This document shows positions 9,515 through 19,165 of a stretch of 64,000 nucleotides of DNA, piece after piece. The number at the start of each line of letters is the position of its first letter. The stretch's first letter is position 1. Under the pieces are notes generated by a model, which was not told the DNA's origin, did not search any database, and saw nothing but the letters and a program-made list of their open reading frames with translations. Source of the stretch: Alphaproteobacteria bacterium (GTDB lineage Bacteria > Pseudomonadota > Alphaproteobacteria > UBA8366 > Aestuariispiraceae); contig JASJDC010000002.1 in assembly GCA_030065235.1 (NCBI GenBank), forward strand, positions 124,001 through 188,000, read 5' to 3'. A program made the translations under genes and the position numbers.

Positions 9515-10843
9515 ATGAGCGCCGCTACGACAGACACGTTGCAGATCCTGCTGGCTGCTGGGCCGGGCCCCGGCGTTGGACCATTGCACGACTTGCGTGA
9601 TGCGGGGCGCGCGGCGCTCGCCAAGACCGGTCTGCCCGGACGCAAGACCGAGATCTGGAAATACACACGGCTCAAGGCGCTGGATGGCGTCGCCTGGACG
9701 GGCCCCGACGCACGGCCGGAGATTGACGGCGATTGGATCGACGCTCAAGCCGGCTTCCGGGACGCCTGGCGGATCGTCTTGGTGAACGGCCGGTTCGATG
9801 CGGGCCTGTCGCGCCTAACCGACCTACCGAGCGCGGCGCGGATTGCGCCTTTGCCGGAGGCGGCGGGCGCGCATGGGGCGGTCGCCGCGGCGCTTGGACA
9901 GTTGGCGAACGCGGAGCGTTTTCCGATGGTCGCGCTCAACGCCGCCTGTCTTGAGGACGGGGTTGCAATCGGGGTTGAAGAGCGCGCGCTTCTGGAAAAG
10001 CCGATCCATGTTGTCTCCATCACCGCTCCCGGCGCCCAACCAGTCGCCGCCCATCCGCGACTTCTGATTCGGATCGGAGCGGGGGCCCAGGCGACGCTTT
10101 TGGAGAGCCATCTTCATCTGGGCGACGGCGCGCCGGCCTTCACCAATGCGGTGCTTGAAATCATAGTGGGCGAGGGCGCGCGGCTCGGCCACTATCGAAT
10201 TCATGACGGGCCGGAAAACGCCTTATTCGTGGCGACGACGGCGGTATCGGTCGCGGGCGGCGCGCAGTATGACGCTTTCGCGCTGAATATTGGCGCAGGT
10301 TTGGCGCGCAACGAGTCCATGTACAAGCTTGATGGCGAAAGGGCAGAGATCGCCGTGAACGGCGCGTATCTCGGCGTCGGCGGCGCCCATATCGACAACA
10401 CCACTTTCATCGATCACGCCAGGCCGAATTGCCAAAGCCAGGAGACCTTCAACGGCGTGCTGTCCGACCATGCGCGCGGCGTTTTCCAAGGCAAGATTTT
10501 GGTCCGGCCCGACGCGCAGAATACCGACGGTCACCAGATGCATAAAGCGCTGCTTTTGTCTGGCAAGGCGGAAGTCGACGCCAAGCCGGAGCTTGAAATC
10601 TACGCTGACGACGTCCGCTGCGGACATGGCGCGACGATCGGCGCGTTGGACGCCGATCAGCTCTTCTATCTGCGTGCGCGCGGGGTCGACGAACAAGCCG
10701 CCAGAGCCCTGTTGATCGAGGCGTTCCTGCTCGACACGGTGGAGCGCATTCAGGACTTGGCCGTCCGCGAGGCTTTCGCGGAAGCCCTGACCGGCCGATT
10801 GCGCGCCCTGCAATCGAGCTTGGCGCATGGAGAGGCGGCATGA
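9515..10843 (+). CDS. sufD: Fe-S cluster assembly protein SufD
   Basis: Partner of SufB in the SufBC2D complex, thought to help with iron entry and cluster maturation. It has 442 residues, in the normal range. The typical N-terminal recognition GLPGRKTEIWKYTRLKAL is followed by the beta-helix and by the diagnostic C-terminal run LSDHARGVFQGKI, VRPDAQNTDGHQMHKALLLS and DDVRCGHGATIGALD with the conserved histidine and cysteine region, ending in the helical LFYLRARGVDEQAARALLIEAFL. It overlaps sufS by 4 bases (ATGA). Confidence 0.97.
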   Translation: MSAATTDTLQILLAAGPGPGVGPLHDLRDAGRAALAKTGLPGRKTEIWKYTRLKALDGVAWTGPDARPEIDGDWIDAQAGFRDAWRIVLVNGRFDAGLSRLTDLPSAARIAPLPEAAGAHGAVAAALGQLANAERFPMVALNAACLEDGVAIGVEERALLEKPIHVVSITAPGAQPVAAHPRLLIRIGAGAQATLLESHLHLGDGAPAFTNAVLEIIVGEGARLGHYRIHDGPENALFVATTAVSVAGGAQYDAFALNIGAGLARNESMYKLDGERAEIAVNGAYLGVGGAHIDNTTFIDHARPNCQSQETFNGVLSDHARGVFQGKILVRPDAQNTDGHQMHKALLLSGKAEVDAKPELEIYADDVRCGHGATIGALDADQLFYLRARGVDEQAARALLIEAFLLDTVERIQDLAVREAFAEALTGRLRALQSSLAHGEAA

Positions 10844-12087
10844 CGGCCACAGCGCAAATACACGACCCGATCTACGATATCGACGCGATCCGCGCCGACT
10901 TCCCCATCCTTGCGAAAGAGGTGCATGGCAAGCCTGTCTGTTTCCTGGACAACGGCGCGTCGGCCCAGAAACCCCGACAAGTCATCGATAAGATCCGCTG
11001 GGTATATGAAAACGAATACGCGAATGTTCATCGCGGCGCTTATGCCTTCAGCGAGAATATCACAGCGGCCTATGAGGCGGCGCGCGAAACCGTTCGCGCC
11101 TATCTGAATGCGCGGTCGGAGAAGGAAATCGTCTTCACAGGCAACGCCACCGCCGCGATCAATCTGGTCGCCTACAGCTATGGCCGCGGCGTGCTGAAGG
11201 CCGGCGACGAAATCGTCATCTCCGATATGGAGCATCACTCCAACATCGTCCCGTGGCAGCTTGTGCGCGACATGACGGGCGTCGTGCTGAAGGTCGCGCC
11301 GATCAGCGACGACGGCGAGTTGGTCATGGACGCCTATCGCGCGCTTCTGACCGACAGGACGAAGCTGGTCGCGATGACCCATGTGTCGAACGTGCTGGGC
11401 ACTGTGACCCCGGTCGAGCAGATTATCGCGGCGGCGCATGACGTCGGCGCCAAGGTGCTGCTGGACGGCAGCCAGGCGGTGATGCATCTGCCGGTCGATG
11501 TACAGGCGTTGGATGTCGATTTCTATGTCTTTACCGGCCACAAGCTTTACGGGCCGACCGGGATCGGGGTGCTCTACGGCAAGGAAGAGATCCTGAACGC
11601 TATGCCGCCTTTCATGGGCGGCGGCGATATGATCGCCAGCGTCGCCTATGAAGGCTCGACCTGGGCCGATCTGCCGGCCAAGTTCGAAGCGGGCACGCCG
11701 CAGATCGTGCAGGCGATCGGGCTGGGCGCGGCCATCGACTATGTCTCCGCGATCGGTCTTGACGCCATCGCCCGGCATGAAGCGGATTTGCTGTCCTATG
11801 CGACGCAACGGCTCTCCTCGATCGAGGGCTTGCGCCTGATCGGGACGGCGGCGCATAAGACCGCCGTGTTGTCCTTCACGCTTGGCGACGCGCATCCCCA
11901 TGATGTGGCGACCATCGTCGACCGGGAAGGCGTTTGCGTCCGCGCAGGGCATCACTGCGCCGAGCCGCTGATGGATCGCTTCGGCGTTCCCGGCACCACG
12001 CGGGCGTCGATGGGGCTCTACAACACCCGCGCCGAAATTGACACGCTGGCGATGGCGCTTGAAAAAGTGAATCGGATCTTCGGCTGA
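10840..12087 (+). CDS. sufS: Group II cysteine desulfurase SufS
   Basis: PLP-dependent desulfurase that feeds sulfur to the Suf scaffold. It is 415 residues. The N-terminal FPILAKEVHGKPVCFLDNGASAQKP (shown in two parts: FPILAKEVHGKP and FLDNGASAQKP), FTGNATAAINLVAYSYG, MEHHSNIVPWQ and the PLP lysine in FTGHKLYGPTGIGVLYG mark it as SufS/CsdA type. The active cysteine lies in the short-loop motif RAGHHCAEPLMDRFG. No sufE gene is in the window; the neighbouring SufT-like and SufA genes do not replace that acceptor by known precedent, so a SufE or SufU may be encoded elsewhere. The ATG overlaps the sufD stop by 4 bases. Confidence 0.97.
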   Translation: MTATAQIHDPIYDIDAIRADFPILAKEVHGKPVCFLDNGASAQKPRQVIDKIRWVYENEYANVHRGAYAFSENITAAYEAARETVRAYLNARSEKEIVFTGNATAAINLVAYSYGRGVLKAGDEIVISDMEHHSNIVPWQLVRDMTGVVLKVAPISDDGELVMDAYRALLTDRTKLVAMTHVSNVLGTVTPVEQIIAAAHDVGAKVLLDGSQAVMHLPVDVQALDVDFYVFTGHKLYGPTGIGVLYGKEEILNAMPPFMGGGDMIASVAYEGSTWADLPAKFEAGTPQIVQAIGLGAAIDYVSAIGLDAIARHEADLLSYATQRLSSIEGLRLIGTAAHKTAVLSFTLGDAHPHDVATIVDREGVCVRAGHHCAEPLMDRFGVPGTTRASMGLYNTRAEIDTLAMALEKVNRIFG

Positions 12088-12123
12088 GCGTCGCGGCGCC
12101 CGGCGATTGGAAGGCTTGACGGC

Positions 12124-12534
12124 ATGTACAGTCCCTATCCCGGCTTCGACATGTTCGGCGGCGGCGACAACCCGGCGGCGGAAGAGGGCGCGCAGGCGCT
12201 TTCCGGCCAGTCGCTTCCGGACGGCGCCGAGAAGGCCGACCAACAGGCGCTGGAAGCGGCGCTGCGCACGGTCTACGACCCGGAAATCCCCGTGAATATC
12301 TATGATTTGGGCCTGATCTACGCCTGCACGATGCAGGATGACGGGGATGTCGACATCACCATGACCCTGACCGCGCCGGCCTGTCCGGTGGCGGGCGAGA
12401 TGCCGCAACAGGTCGCCGACGCGGTCGCCGGCGTGGACGGCGTCGGCGCGGTGACCGTGACGCTGACCTGGACGCCGCCCTGGACGCCGGATCAGATGTC
12501 GGAAGACGCAAAAATGGCGCTCGACTTCTTCTAG
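12124..12534 (+). CDS. SufT-like MIP18/DUF59 Fe-S assembly protein
   Basis: A 136-residue protein of the MIP18 family (DUF59), placed in the suf operon as in many alphaproteobacteria. The first 35 residues are low-complexity (Gly, Ala, Glu, Gln) and the domain begins near ALEAALRTVYDPEIPVN. Conserved parts are DPEIPVNIYDLGLIY, MTLTAPACPVAGEMP with the single conserved cysteine, and VTLTWTPPWTPDQMSEDAK near the end. SufT proteins help maturation of Fe-S proteins under iron limitation in other bacteria; the exact client proteins are unknown. It differs from PaaD, which shares the fold, in context. It lies between sufS and sufA. Confidence 0.9.
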   Translation: MYSPYPGFDMFGGGDNPAAEEGAQALSGQSLPDGAEKADQQALEAALRTVYDPEIPVNIYDLGLIYACTMQDDGDVDITMTLTAPACPVAGEMPQQVADAVAGVDGVGAVTVTLTWTPPWTPDQMSEDAKMALDFF

Positions 12535-12620
12535 TCAGCGCCGAAATGTGGTTGGATTGAACTGTCGGCGGCGCGTTCCTGTATATGTGTCGCCCCGGTT
12601 TAGAATTTGGAGCAGAAGAC

Positions 12621-12968
12621 ATGTTTGGCGGCGGCGCACCTGTACTGAGCCTGACCGATGCGGCGGCGGATCGCGTGAAGCGGTTGATGAGCGGGGCCGA
12701 TGGCGACGTGCTGGGCTTGCGCGTGGCGATTTCCAGCAAGGGCTGTTCCGGTCTGTCCTATGTCGTCGAATACGCCAAGGAACATAAACAGTTCGAGGAA
12801 GTCGTCGAGGATAAGGGGGTGCGCGTCTTCGTCGATCCGGCGGCGGTGATGTTCCTGATCGGCTCGACAATGGATTACGAGGAAGGCAAATTCGCCTCCG
12901 GTTTCACTTTCGCCAATCCGAACGAAACCGCCCGCTGCGGCTGTGGCGAGAGTTTCAGCGTCGCGTGA
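12621..12968 (+). CDS. sufA: A-type Fe-S carrier SufA
   Basis: HesB/IscA family protein that accepts assembled clusters and passes them to apoproteins. The start was placed at the ATG at 12621, giving 115 residues (MFGGGAPVLSLTDAA), because it has a GGAGCAGAAG ribosome-binding site and because the family homology begins there; a start 36 bases upstream is possible. Three cluster-binding cysteines are seen in SSKGCSGLSY and in the terminal CGCGESFSVA. It is the last gene of the suf operon and is followed by a hairpin terminator. Confidence 0.94.
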   Translation: MFGGGAPVLSLTDAAADRVKRLMSGADGDVLGLRVAISSKGCSGLSYVVEYAKEHKQFEEVVEDKGVRVFVDPAAVMFLIGSTMDYEEGKFASGFTFANPNETARCGCGESFSVA

Positions 12969-13009
12969 CCGCCCGACGCGGGCTATTCGCGTCATTCCAA
13001 AGAATGAAG

Positions 13010-13047
13010 AAATGTCGAAGACACGATGCGTTTTCGACATTTTTCTT
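13010..13047 (+). terminator. Rho-independent terminator after the suf operon
   Basis: AAATGTCGAA at 13010-13019 pairs perfectly with TTCGACATTT at 13033-13042 across a 13-base loop and is followed by a T-rich run (TTCTT). A shorter GC-rich hairpin, GACGCG at 12975-12980 with CGCGTC at 12988-12993, lies just upstream and may add to it. The arms of the main stem are only moderately GC-rich, so strength is uncertain. Confidence 0.55.
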
Positions 13048-13196
13048 GATCGCTCGCAAAAATCACACTTTCTATAGAATTAATCCGCCGGTTTAGGGGG
13101 CGGCGCCGGCCGAGTGAATGGGGTCTGCGTTGCGGTTGGGCGATATACAGGGAAACGTCCGATAGAGCGGCCAATCGGGAGGCGATTGCGACGAGG

Positions 13197-15311
13197 ATGG
13201 CTACACAAGAACAATGGCGTGTGGACCATCCGGCGGCGTCACGCATACTCAGCGCTCTCTCTCCGGAAGACATTGAAGGCGCTGCGCGAGGGTTTGCCCA
13301 GCATGCGATCGTTCAGGACACGCTTTCTTCCGACGATGCGACGCATCCCGAGTTCGCGGAAGCCCGGCGCGCCGCCGACGCCTATGTGAAGGCGCTGTTG
13401 TCGGAAGACGGCGCGGCGCCGACGGAACCGGAAACAGACTCGCTCGCCGATTTGCTGGTTGAATGTGACGTAACGGTTCCGAAGCTGTTGCACGGCTTCG
13501 ACGTTCTGACCGGGTCGGTCATGCGAGCCTATCTGAACGGCAGGCCGGGTCGGGACGTTGACGCGGAGCATATAGCGGCTGCGCAAAGCTACCTAATGTC
13601 GTGTATGGCGGCGCTCTTGGACCGGGTCACCGCCGGGTCCAGCCATGATCGCCGGGTCCAGCGGGCGATGGCGTTGGGCGATGCGTTGGATCGCGAACTC
13701 GACGCCATATTGTCCGTACTTTACTCCCAAGCGGCGTCGCTTAACGAATTCGCCAGCAATCTCAGCATCGCCGCGGACCAACTCTCTGGCAGCGCTGCGG
13801 AGGTCGAAGATAATTCTCGCCAGTCGCGCGAGTCGGTTGGGGACGCGGCCTCCGCCGCCATCCAGTTGGAATCCTCCACCGCGGCGATATCCGAGAAGGT
13901 TGAGCGCGCGGCCGGTTTGACGTCCGATGTATCCATGTCGGCCCAGACCGCGATCTCGGCGGTCGATGGTCTGAAAGACGCGACCTCGCAGATCAGCAAT
14001 GTCGTGAAACTGATCCACGATATCGCCGGTCAGACCAAATTGCTGGCGTTGAACGCAACCATCGAGTCGGCGCGCGCCGGGGATGCGGGTCGCGGGTTCG
14101 CCGTTGTCGCGAATGAGGTCAAGTCTTTGGCGACCGAGACCGAAGACGCGATCAAGCGGGTCAGCCAGAGCGCCGAAGCGATCAATTCGGCGACCGGTCA
14201 GACGGCCTCTAAGATTCAGAACATCGCCGACAGCATCAGCGAGGTCGATCAAATCGCCGGCGCTGTGGCGGTCGCGACCGAGCAACAGAAGAGCGCGACG
14301 TCCGGAATCGCCTCCAGCGTTCGTTTGGCCTCCGACAGCACCGCCAGGACCGCCGAAGAGATTACCGGGATAACCCATCAAGCGATGCAATCCAGTCAAA
14401 TCGCCGACCGTTTGAAGGAAATGGCGGCGTTGATTTCCGGCAATATGAGCGGCATCAGAGATCGGATCGCGCATGTCGTTCGGTCCTCAGGCGACTTCAA
14501 TCGGCGTCAGGCGGAACGTGCGGTTATGGTGAAACCAGTGACCTTCGAGCTCGAGGGCGAGCGTGCGTCCGGGTCGATCGCCGACTTGTCCGTCAGCGGC
14601 GTCTTGATCCGTCCAGAAAGCGATGCACAACTGCCGATGGGCCAAGGTCACGTTCATCTGGAAGAACTCGGCGCCCTGCCGATCGAAGCGCTCGCACAGA
14701 CTGACCTTGGCGTCCATGCACGGTTTCAGAAACTGACCCGGGCGCGCGTCGAGAAGCTGGAAGATTTGATCCAACGCACTAAACAAGACGATGCGTGGTA
14801 CATCGACCTGTGCACGACATCGGCTCAATCGGCGTCGCAATTGCTGACAGAGGCGGTCTCTTCCGGCCGGATCTCGCTGGTTGATATGTTCGACATCGAT
14901 TATCGTCCGGTCGAAGGCAGCGACCCGCAGCAATACACCACGAAATTCGTCGATTTGACTGATGCGGTGCTGACCGAAATGCAGGACCGCGCCCTTGGCG
15001 CGCGCGAGGAAATCAAGCTCGTCGCGGCGATCGACCGCAACGGCTATATCGGTACGCATAATTCGACGGTCAGTAAACCGCAGAAGCCGGACGACCCTGT
15101 CTGGAACGCCGCCAATTGCCGAAATCGCCGGATCTTTGATGACAAGGCGGGGTTGAGCGCCGCGCGCAACGTGCAGCCTTACCTCATTCAATCCTATGTT
15201 CGCGATATGGGCGGCGGTGTTACGGTGTTGCTAAAAGAAGTTGATGCGCCGATCACAGTTCAGGATCGCGTTTGGGGCAATATGCGTCTGGCCTGGGTCC
15301 CGCAAGTCTAA
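13197..15311 (+). CDS. Cytoplasmic methyl-accepting chemotaxis protein with PilZ and C-terminal Cache-like domain
   Basis: A 704-residue chemoreceptor-like protein with no transmembrane segment. Domains in order: a helical N-terminal region (about 1-150, globin- or bundle-like, identity uncertain); the MCP signalling coiled coil (about 190-420) with the hairpin tip [20 protein letters not shown] followed by [20 protein letters not shown]; a PilZ-type domain (about 436-520) with RRQAER and DLSVSG, the two c-di-GMP contact motifs; and a C-terminal sensor (about 535-704) containing [10 protein letters not shown] and [10 protein letters not shown], which looks like a Cache/PAS-type ligand pocket. 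The sensor is therefore after, not before, the signalling domain. Proteins ending with this module are frequent in alphaproteobacteria but the ligand is not known to me. No other che gene is adjacent. Confidence 0.9.
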   Translation: MATQEQWRVDHPAASRILSALSPEDIEGAARGFAQHAIVQDTLSSDDATHPEFAEARRAADAYVKALLSEDGAAPTEPETDSLADLLVECDVTVPKLLHGFDVLTGSVMRAYLNGRPGRDVDAEHIAAAQSYLMSCMAALLDRVTAGSSHDRRVQRAMALGDALDRELDAILSVLYSQAASLNEFASNLSIAADQLSGSAAEVEDNSRQSRESVGDAASAAIQLESSTAAISEKVERAAGLTSDVSMSAQTAISAVDGLKDATSQISNVVKLIHDIAGQTKLLALNATIESARAGDAGRGFAVVANEVKSLATETEDAIKRVSQSAEAINSATGQTASKIQNIADSISEVDQIAGAVAVATEQQKSATSGIASSVRLASDSTARTAEEITGITHQAMQSSQIADRLKEMAALISGNMSGIRDRIAHVVRSSGDFNRRQAERAVMVKPVTFELEGERASGSIADLSVSGVLIRPESDAQLPMGQGHVHLEELGALPIEALAQTDLGVHARFQKLTRARVEKLEDLIQRTKQDDAWYIDLCTTSAQSASQLLTEAVSSGRISLVDMFDIDYRPVEGSDPQQYTTKFVDLTDAVLTEMQDRALGAREEIKLVAAIDRNGYIGTHNSTVSKPQKPDDPVWNAANCRNRRIFDDKAGLSAARNVQPYLIQSYVRDMGGGVTVLLKEVDAPITVQDRVWGNMRLAWVPQV

Positions 15312-15334
15312 AAGATCGTTTTCGGTGATAGGGT

Positions 15335-16252
15335 CTATGCGGACTGAGCCAACGCCTTGGCGATGGCGGCGGCCAAGCGGGCGTTGTTCTTCACCAGCGC
15401 GATATTGGCGGTCAGGCTGCGTCCTTCTGTCAGGTCGAAGATTTTCGCCAAAAGGTAGGGCGTCACGTCTTTACCCGTGACGCCTTTTTGTTCCGCGGCC
15501 GCCAGGGCGTCTGCGATGTAGCGTTCCATCTCGTCGCGCGGGATTTCGTCGGCGGCCGGAACTGGATTGGCGATCAGGACGCCGCCGGAATTGGGAGTAT
15601 CGCGACGCGCTATGAGGAAGCGGGCGATGGCGTCTGCGCTATCGAGGCGAAGCGGCGAGGCGAGGCCGCTGTCGCGCGACCAAAAGGCGGGCAAGGCGGC
15701 GGCGCCGTGGGTCACGACCGGCACGCCCTTGGTCTCCAACACTTCCAGCGTTTTGGGCAGATCGAGGATCGCCTTTGCGCCGGCGCAGACGACCGCAACG
15801 GGGGTCCGCGCCAATTCCTCCAAATCGGCGGAGATGTCGAAGCTCAGTTCCGCGCCGCGATGCACGCCGCCGATCCCGCCGGTGGCGAAGACCGGTATGC
15901 CCGCCATATGGGCGGCGATCATGGTGGCGGCGACCGTCGTGGCGCCGGTGCGGCCCTCGGCCATCGCGAAGGCGAGATCGGCGCGGGACAGTTTCATGGC
16001 GTCGTCGGTTTGCGCGAGCCGCTCGAGCTGGTTTCCCTCGAGACCGATATGAAGGACCCCGTCGAGCACCGCGATAGTCGCTGGCGTGGCGCCGTCCGCG
16101 CGCACCAAAGCCTCCACCTCCCGAGCCATCGCCAGATTTTGCGGCCAGGGCATGCCATGGGTGACGATGGTGGATTCAAGGGCCACAACCGGCAGATTTT
16201 GCGCCAGCGCCTCTGCGACCTCGGCAGAGCAATGATAGGGACGATCACTCAT
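15335..16252 (-). CDS. psuG: Pseudouridine-5'-phosphate glycosidase
   Basis: Splits pseudouridine 5'-phosphate reversibly into uracil and ribose 5-phosphate, breaking a C-C glycosidic bond. The 305-residue protein carries the family landmarks VVALESTIVTHGMPWPQNL near the N-terminus, LDGVLHIGL, ATGGIGGVHRGAELSFDISADL, VVCAGAKAILDL, and the C-terminal GKDVTPYLLAKIFDLTEGRS (in parts GKDVTPYLLAKI, TEGRSLTANIALVKNNA). It overlaps the upstream PfkB-type kinase by 4 bases (ATGA), the classical kinase-glycosidase pairing (PsuK-PsuG). The pair is the tail of a run of genes that begins with a TRAP transporter. Related C-glycosidases act on other C-nucleosides, so uracil as aglycone is likely but not proved. 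Confidence 0.93.
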   Translation of the reverse strand: MSDRPYHCSAEVAEALAQNLPVVALESTIVTHGMPWPQNLAMAREVEALVRADGATPATIAVLDGVLHIGLEGNQLERLAQTDDAMKLSRADLAFAMAEGRTGATTVAATMIAAHMAGIPVFATGGIGGVHRGAELSFDISADLEELARTPVAVVCAGAKAILDLPKTLEVLETKGVPVVTHGAAALPAFWSRDSGLASPLRLDSADAIARFLIARRDTPNSGGVLIANPVPAADEIPRDEMERYIADALAAAEQKGVTGKDVTPYLLAKIFDLTEGRSLTANIALVKNNARLAAAIAKALAQSA

Positions 16253-17184
16253 TGGCTGGGCGTCCTCTCGAACGCGGCGATTGTTTGCGCCAAGGCGTCC
16301 GGCGTCAGGGAGGCGGGCGCCGCTTCATCCGATTGCAGCACGATCCGCGAGGCGGCGGCGCCGGCGCGCAAAACGGCGTGCAGGTCGGCGCCGTCGAGCA
16401 AGGCGCGCGCCGCGCCGCTGGAAAACGCGTCTCCGGCGCCGGTGACATCCTTGATCGGGTGCACGGGCGGCGGCGTGAACGATGCGGCGCCGGTCTGGTC
16501 ATAGGCTTGGATCGGCCCGGGCCCATCGGTGACATAGGCCGACCGGATTCCCATCGCGCGTAACTCTGTCAGAAAGTCGCCGCCGGCGCCGACACCCGAC
16601 AGCGTCTCCGCCTCGACCTTGTTCATGAAGATCGTCTGGACCTTGTCGGCGACCGGGATCAGGCGCCGGCATTTCGCGGCTGAGGTCGCCAAAGCGATCA
16701 CCGGCACACCGTCACGCTGCGCCAGGTCGACAGCGCGCCGGATCGCCGGTTCGGTCAGGTTGGCGTCGAGGATCAAGACCCGCACGCCCGCCGCCGCCGT
16801 CCAACCGGCCTCGATATGGTCCTCTGTGACGGCGTCATAGATCGCCATGTCGCCCAGCGCGATGATCAGGTCGCCGGACTTGTCGAGGATCCCGGTATAG
16901 CTTGCGGACTTGGCGTTCGGGATCGGTACGCCGTGGTCGGCGATTCCCAGTTCCGCCATGGCTTTCGCCAATAGAAACGCGACCGAATCGCCGCCGCGCG
17001 CCCAGAGCATGGCGACCGGATGCGCGAGATGCGCCAGATTGCGGGCGACATTGAAGGCGACGCCGCCTAACTCCTCAAACACCGATCCGGGATTGCTTAC
17101 GCCAAGCTTCGCTGCGTCATAAGTCCGCCCGCGCCGATCGAGATGTGCAGCCCCGCAACACAGGATGGTCCGGCGCGCGCTCAT
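16249..17184 (-). CDS. psuK: PfkB-family carbohydrate/nucleoside kinase, probable pseudouridine kinase
   Basis: Sugar kinase of the ribokinase superfamily, 311 residues. The N-terminal GG motif is GGVAFNVARNLAHLAHP and the C-terminal anion-hole/catalytic-base motif is DVTGAGDAFSSGAARALL, with the aspartate base in GAGD. By context with psuG it most probably phosphorylates pseudouridine at the 5' position. It begins only 4 bases after the stop of the TRAP large permease gene and overlaps psuG by 4 bases, so all are likely one operon. The specificity call depends on the neighbour; sequence alone cannot separate PsuK from other PfkB kinases. Confidence 0.8.
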   Translation of the reverse strand: MSARRTILCCGAAHLDRRGRTYDAAKLGVSNPGSVFEELGGVAFNVARNLAHLAHPVAMLWARGGDSVAFLLAKAMAELGIADHGVPIPNAKSASYTGILDKSGDLIIALGDMAIYDAVTEDHIEAGWTAAAGVRVLILDANLTEPAIRRAVDLAQRDGVPVIALATSAAKCRRLIPVADKVQTIFMNKVEAETLSGVGAGGDFLTELRAMGIRSAYVTDGPGPIQAYDQTGAASFTPPPVHPIKDVTGAGDAFSSGAARALLDGADLHAVLRAGAAASRIVLQSDEAAPASLTPDALAQTIAAFERTPSQ

Positions 17185-17188
17185 GGCG

Positions 17189-18526
17189 TCAACGGCTGAT
17201 CGAGGGCAGCCATAGGGCCAATTCCGGGAAGATCACGATCAACGCCACCAGCAGCATCGCGCAGCCCATGAAGGGCAGGGCCGCGATGCAGATATCGACA
17301 AACCGCGTGCCCGGCGGGGCGACGCCTTGCATAACGAACAGCAACAGGCCGAAGGGCGGGGTGGTGAAACTGATCTCCATCGCCAGCAGCACGATCACCG
17401 CGAACCAGATCAGGTCGAAGCCGAATGTCTGGGCCAGCGGGAAGAAGATCGGCACGGTCAAGAGCATCATCGAAAGCTGATCCATGAACATGCCCAGCAG
17501 CAGCAGGATCAGGAACATCACGCCCAGCATGACCATCGGCGAGATGTCGAACCCTGTCACCCACTGGATCAGACCGGCGCTGCCGCCGGAAAAGGCCAGC
17601 GTCTTGCTGAAGGTCGCCGAGCCGAAAATGATCAACAAGGCGACGACGGTGACGCGGGTCGCGCCCTCCACAGATTTCCAGATCGCTTGCAGAGTCAGGC
17701 CGCGGAACAGGGCGGCGAGCAGACCGACTCCGAGGCAGCCGAAGGCCGCCGCTTCCGACGGCGTCGCCCAACCGATCATGATCAGCAGAATCACACCGAC
17801 GACGATCGAGATCATCGGGATCACATCGCGCGCAAGCAGGATCAGCCGCTCGCTCCAAGGCGCGACATCGACGTCATAGGCCGGCGCCGCCTCCGGATCG
17901 AGTTTGGCTAGCGTATAGATCAAGACGACATACATGCCGGCCAAGATCATGCCCGGCACGACGCCCGCGACCAGAAGCGAGCCGATATCCAACTCCGCCA
18001 ACGTCCCCAACAGCACGGCGAGCGCCGAGGGCGGAATCAGCATGGCGATGCCGCCGGTGCCCAGGATCGGGCCAATCGACAGCATCTTCTTATAGCCGCG
18101 CTTGGACATCTCCGGCACCATCAGCGTGCCGAGCAACGCGGTGCTGCCCATGGACGAGCCGGACAGGGTGGCGAAGGCGGTGCCGCCGGCGACGGTGACA
18201 TAGGAGAGCCGCGCCGGCACGCGGCCCATCAACCGCTCGACGGCGCTGAACAATCGGTTCGCGAGGCCGGTGTGAAAAAACAGCTCCCCCATCAGCAAAA
18301 ACATCGGGATGGGGACTAGGGCGAAATTCGCCATCGAGCCGAAAGCGTTGTCGGCCAGCGTGCCGACGCCCAGCTCAAGCTGTTTCAGGAAGGGGCCGTT
18401 TCCGCCGAAATAGAGGACGGCGGCGACAATGTTCACCCCCAGGAAGGCGATCCCGACCGGGAACCCGACGGCCATCAGGACCAGGATCGATCCCAGCAAG
18501 ACCGTGAGCGTCCAGTACCACTCCAT
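17189..18526 (-). CDS. dctM: TRAP transporter large permease (DctM)
   Basis: The 445-residue large membrane subunit of a tripartite ATP-independent periplasmic transporter, which runs uptake on a sodium gradient. It shows about 12 hydrophobic segments and typical DctM signatures: LFFHTGLANRLFSAVERLMG, GGTAFATLSGSSMGSTALLG, GPILGTGGIAMLIPPSALAVLLG and PPFGLLLFVMQGVAPPGT. It is 43 bases downstream of the small permease gene and 4 bases upstream of the PfkB kinase, suggesting one operon dctPQM-psuKG. Substrate is set by the binding protein. Confidence 0.95.
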   Translation of the reverse strand: MEWYWTLTVLLGSILVLMAVGFPVGIAFLGVNIVAAVLYFGGNGPFLKQLELGVGTLADNAFGSMANFALVPIPMFLLMGELFFHTGLANRLFSAVERLMGRVPARLSYVTVAGGTAFATLSGSSMGSTALLGTLMVPEMSKRGYKKMLSIGPILGTGGIAMLIPPSALAVLLGTLAELDIGSLLVAGVVPGMILAGMYVVLIYTLAKLDPEAAPAYDVDVAPWSERLILLARDVIPMISIVVGVILLIMIGWATPSEAAAFGCLGVGLLAALFRGLTLQAIWKSVEGATRVTVVALLIIFGSATFSKTLAFSGGSAGLIQWVTGFDISPMVMLGVMFLILLLLGMFMDQLSMMLLTVPIFFPLAQTFGFDLIWFAVIVLLAMEISFTTPPFGLLLFVMQGVAPPGTRFVDICIAALPFMGCAMLLVALIVIFPELALWLPSISR

Positions 18527-18569
18527 TGCTCAGACGCTCTCGGTCCGAGGGGCGTGGCGACGCGCGGCG

Positions 18570-19085
18570 CTACTCATGAACGCCCGCCTCGCCGACATGG
18601 ATGACTTCCGAGCCGAAGACAAACCGCAGGAACTCGATCGCCGATAGGCCGAAGCCGATCGGCATGGCGATGATCACCACCCAGCGTTTGATATCTAGGT
18701 CGCCGCGCAACTCGTCAAACCGGTTCCAGCTATAATCCTCATAGGTCAGCAGGCCGGTATAGAAGGCGAGGATCGCGCAAATCAGCGCGGCCAGAAGCGC
18801 GACGCCGCGCGACCAGGTCGGCCGGACCCGGTCGCTCAAGGCGGCGGTCACCATCTCGATATAGACATGCGCCTTCTTGCGGACCATCCAGGGACAGCCC
18901 GCCATCAGCACATAGATGAAGCCATATTCGATGAAGACGAAGGAATAGCGGTTATAGGACCAGCCCAGACTGCGGAAGGTCGTGTAATAGACGATCACGA
19001 CCATCATCATGCCGAGATAGACGCAGGCCAGGATCATCAACCCGCGCACCAACAGCGTGTAGGTCTGATCTATCTTCTGAAGCAT
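18570..19085 (-). CDS. dctQ: TRAP transporter small permease (DctQ)
   Basis: A 171-residue protein with four hydrophobic segments, normal for DctQ. The N-terminal RGLMILACVYLGMMMVVIVYYT segment (TM1) and the conserved WMVRKKAHVYIEMVTAAL stretch fit the family. It forms the membrane complex with DctM. It is separated from dctP by about 100 bases containing a strong hairpin, which could lower its expression relative to the binding protein. Confidence 0.9.
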   Translation of the reverse strand: MLQKIDQTYTLLVRGLMILACVYLGMMMVVIVYYTTFRSLGWSYNRYSFVFIEYGFIYVLMAGCPWMVRKKAHVYIEMVTAALSDRVRPTWSRGVALLAALICAILAFYTGLLTYEDYSWNRFDELRGDLDIKRWVVIIAMPIGFGLSAIEFLRFVFGSEVIHVGEAGVHE

Positions 19086-19138
19086 GGAGGCCGCCTCATG
19101 CCGCGCCCGTCGCGAAGACCGGTCGATCCGAACGGAAA

Positions 19139-19165
19139 GGGCGGCTCCAGACCGCGGAGCCGCCC
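19139..19165 (-). terminator. Intercistronic hairpin between dctP and dctQ
   Basis: GGGCGGCTCC at 19139-19148 and GGAGCCGCCC at 19156-19165 form a perfect 10-base-pair, GC-rich stem with a 7-base loop. In the direction of transcription (minus strand) it is followed by TTTCC, a weak U-tract. In binding-protein-dependent transport operons such elements stabilise the upstream message and/or partly terminate, raising binding protein over membrane subunits. Confidence 0.7.
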
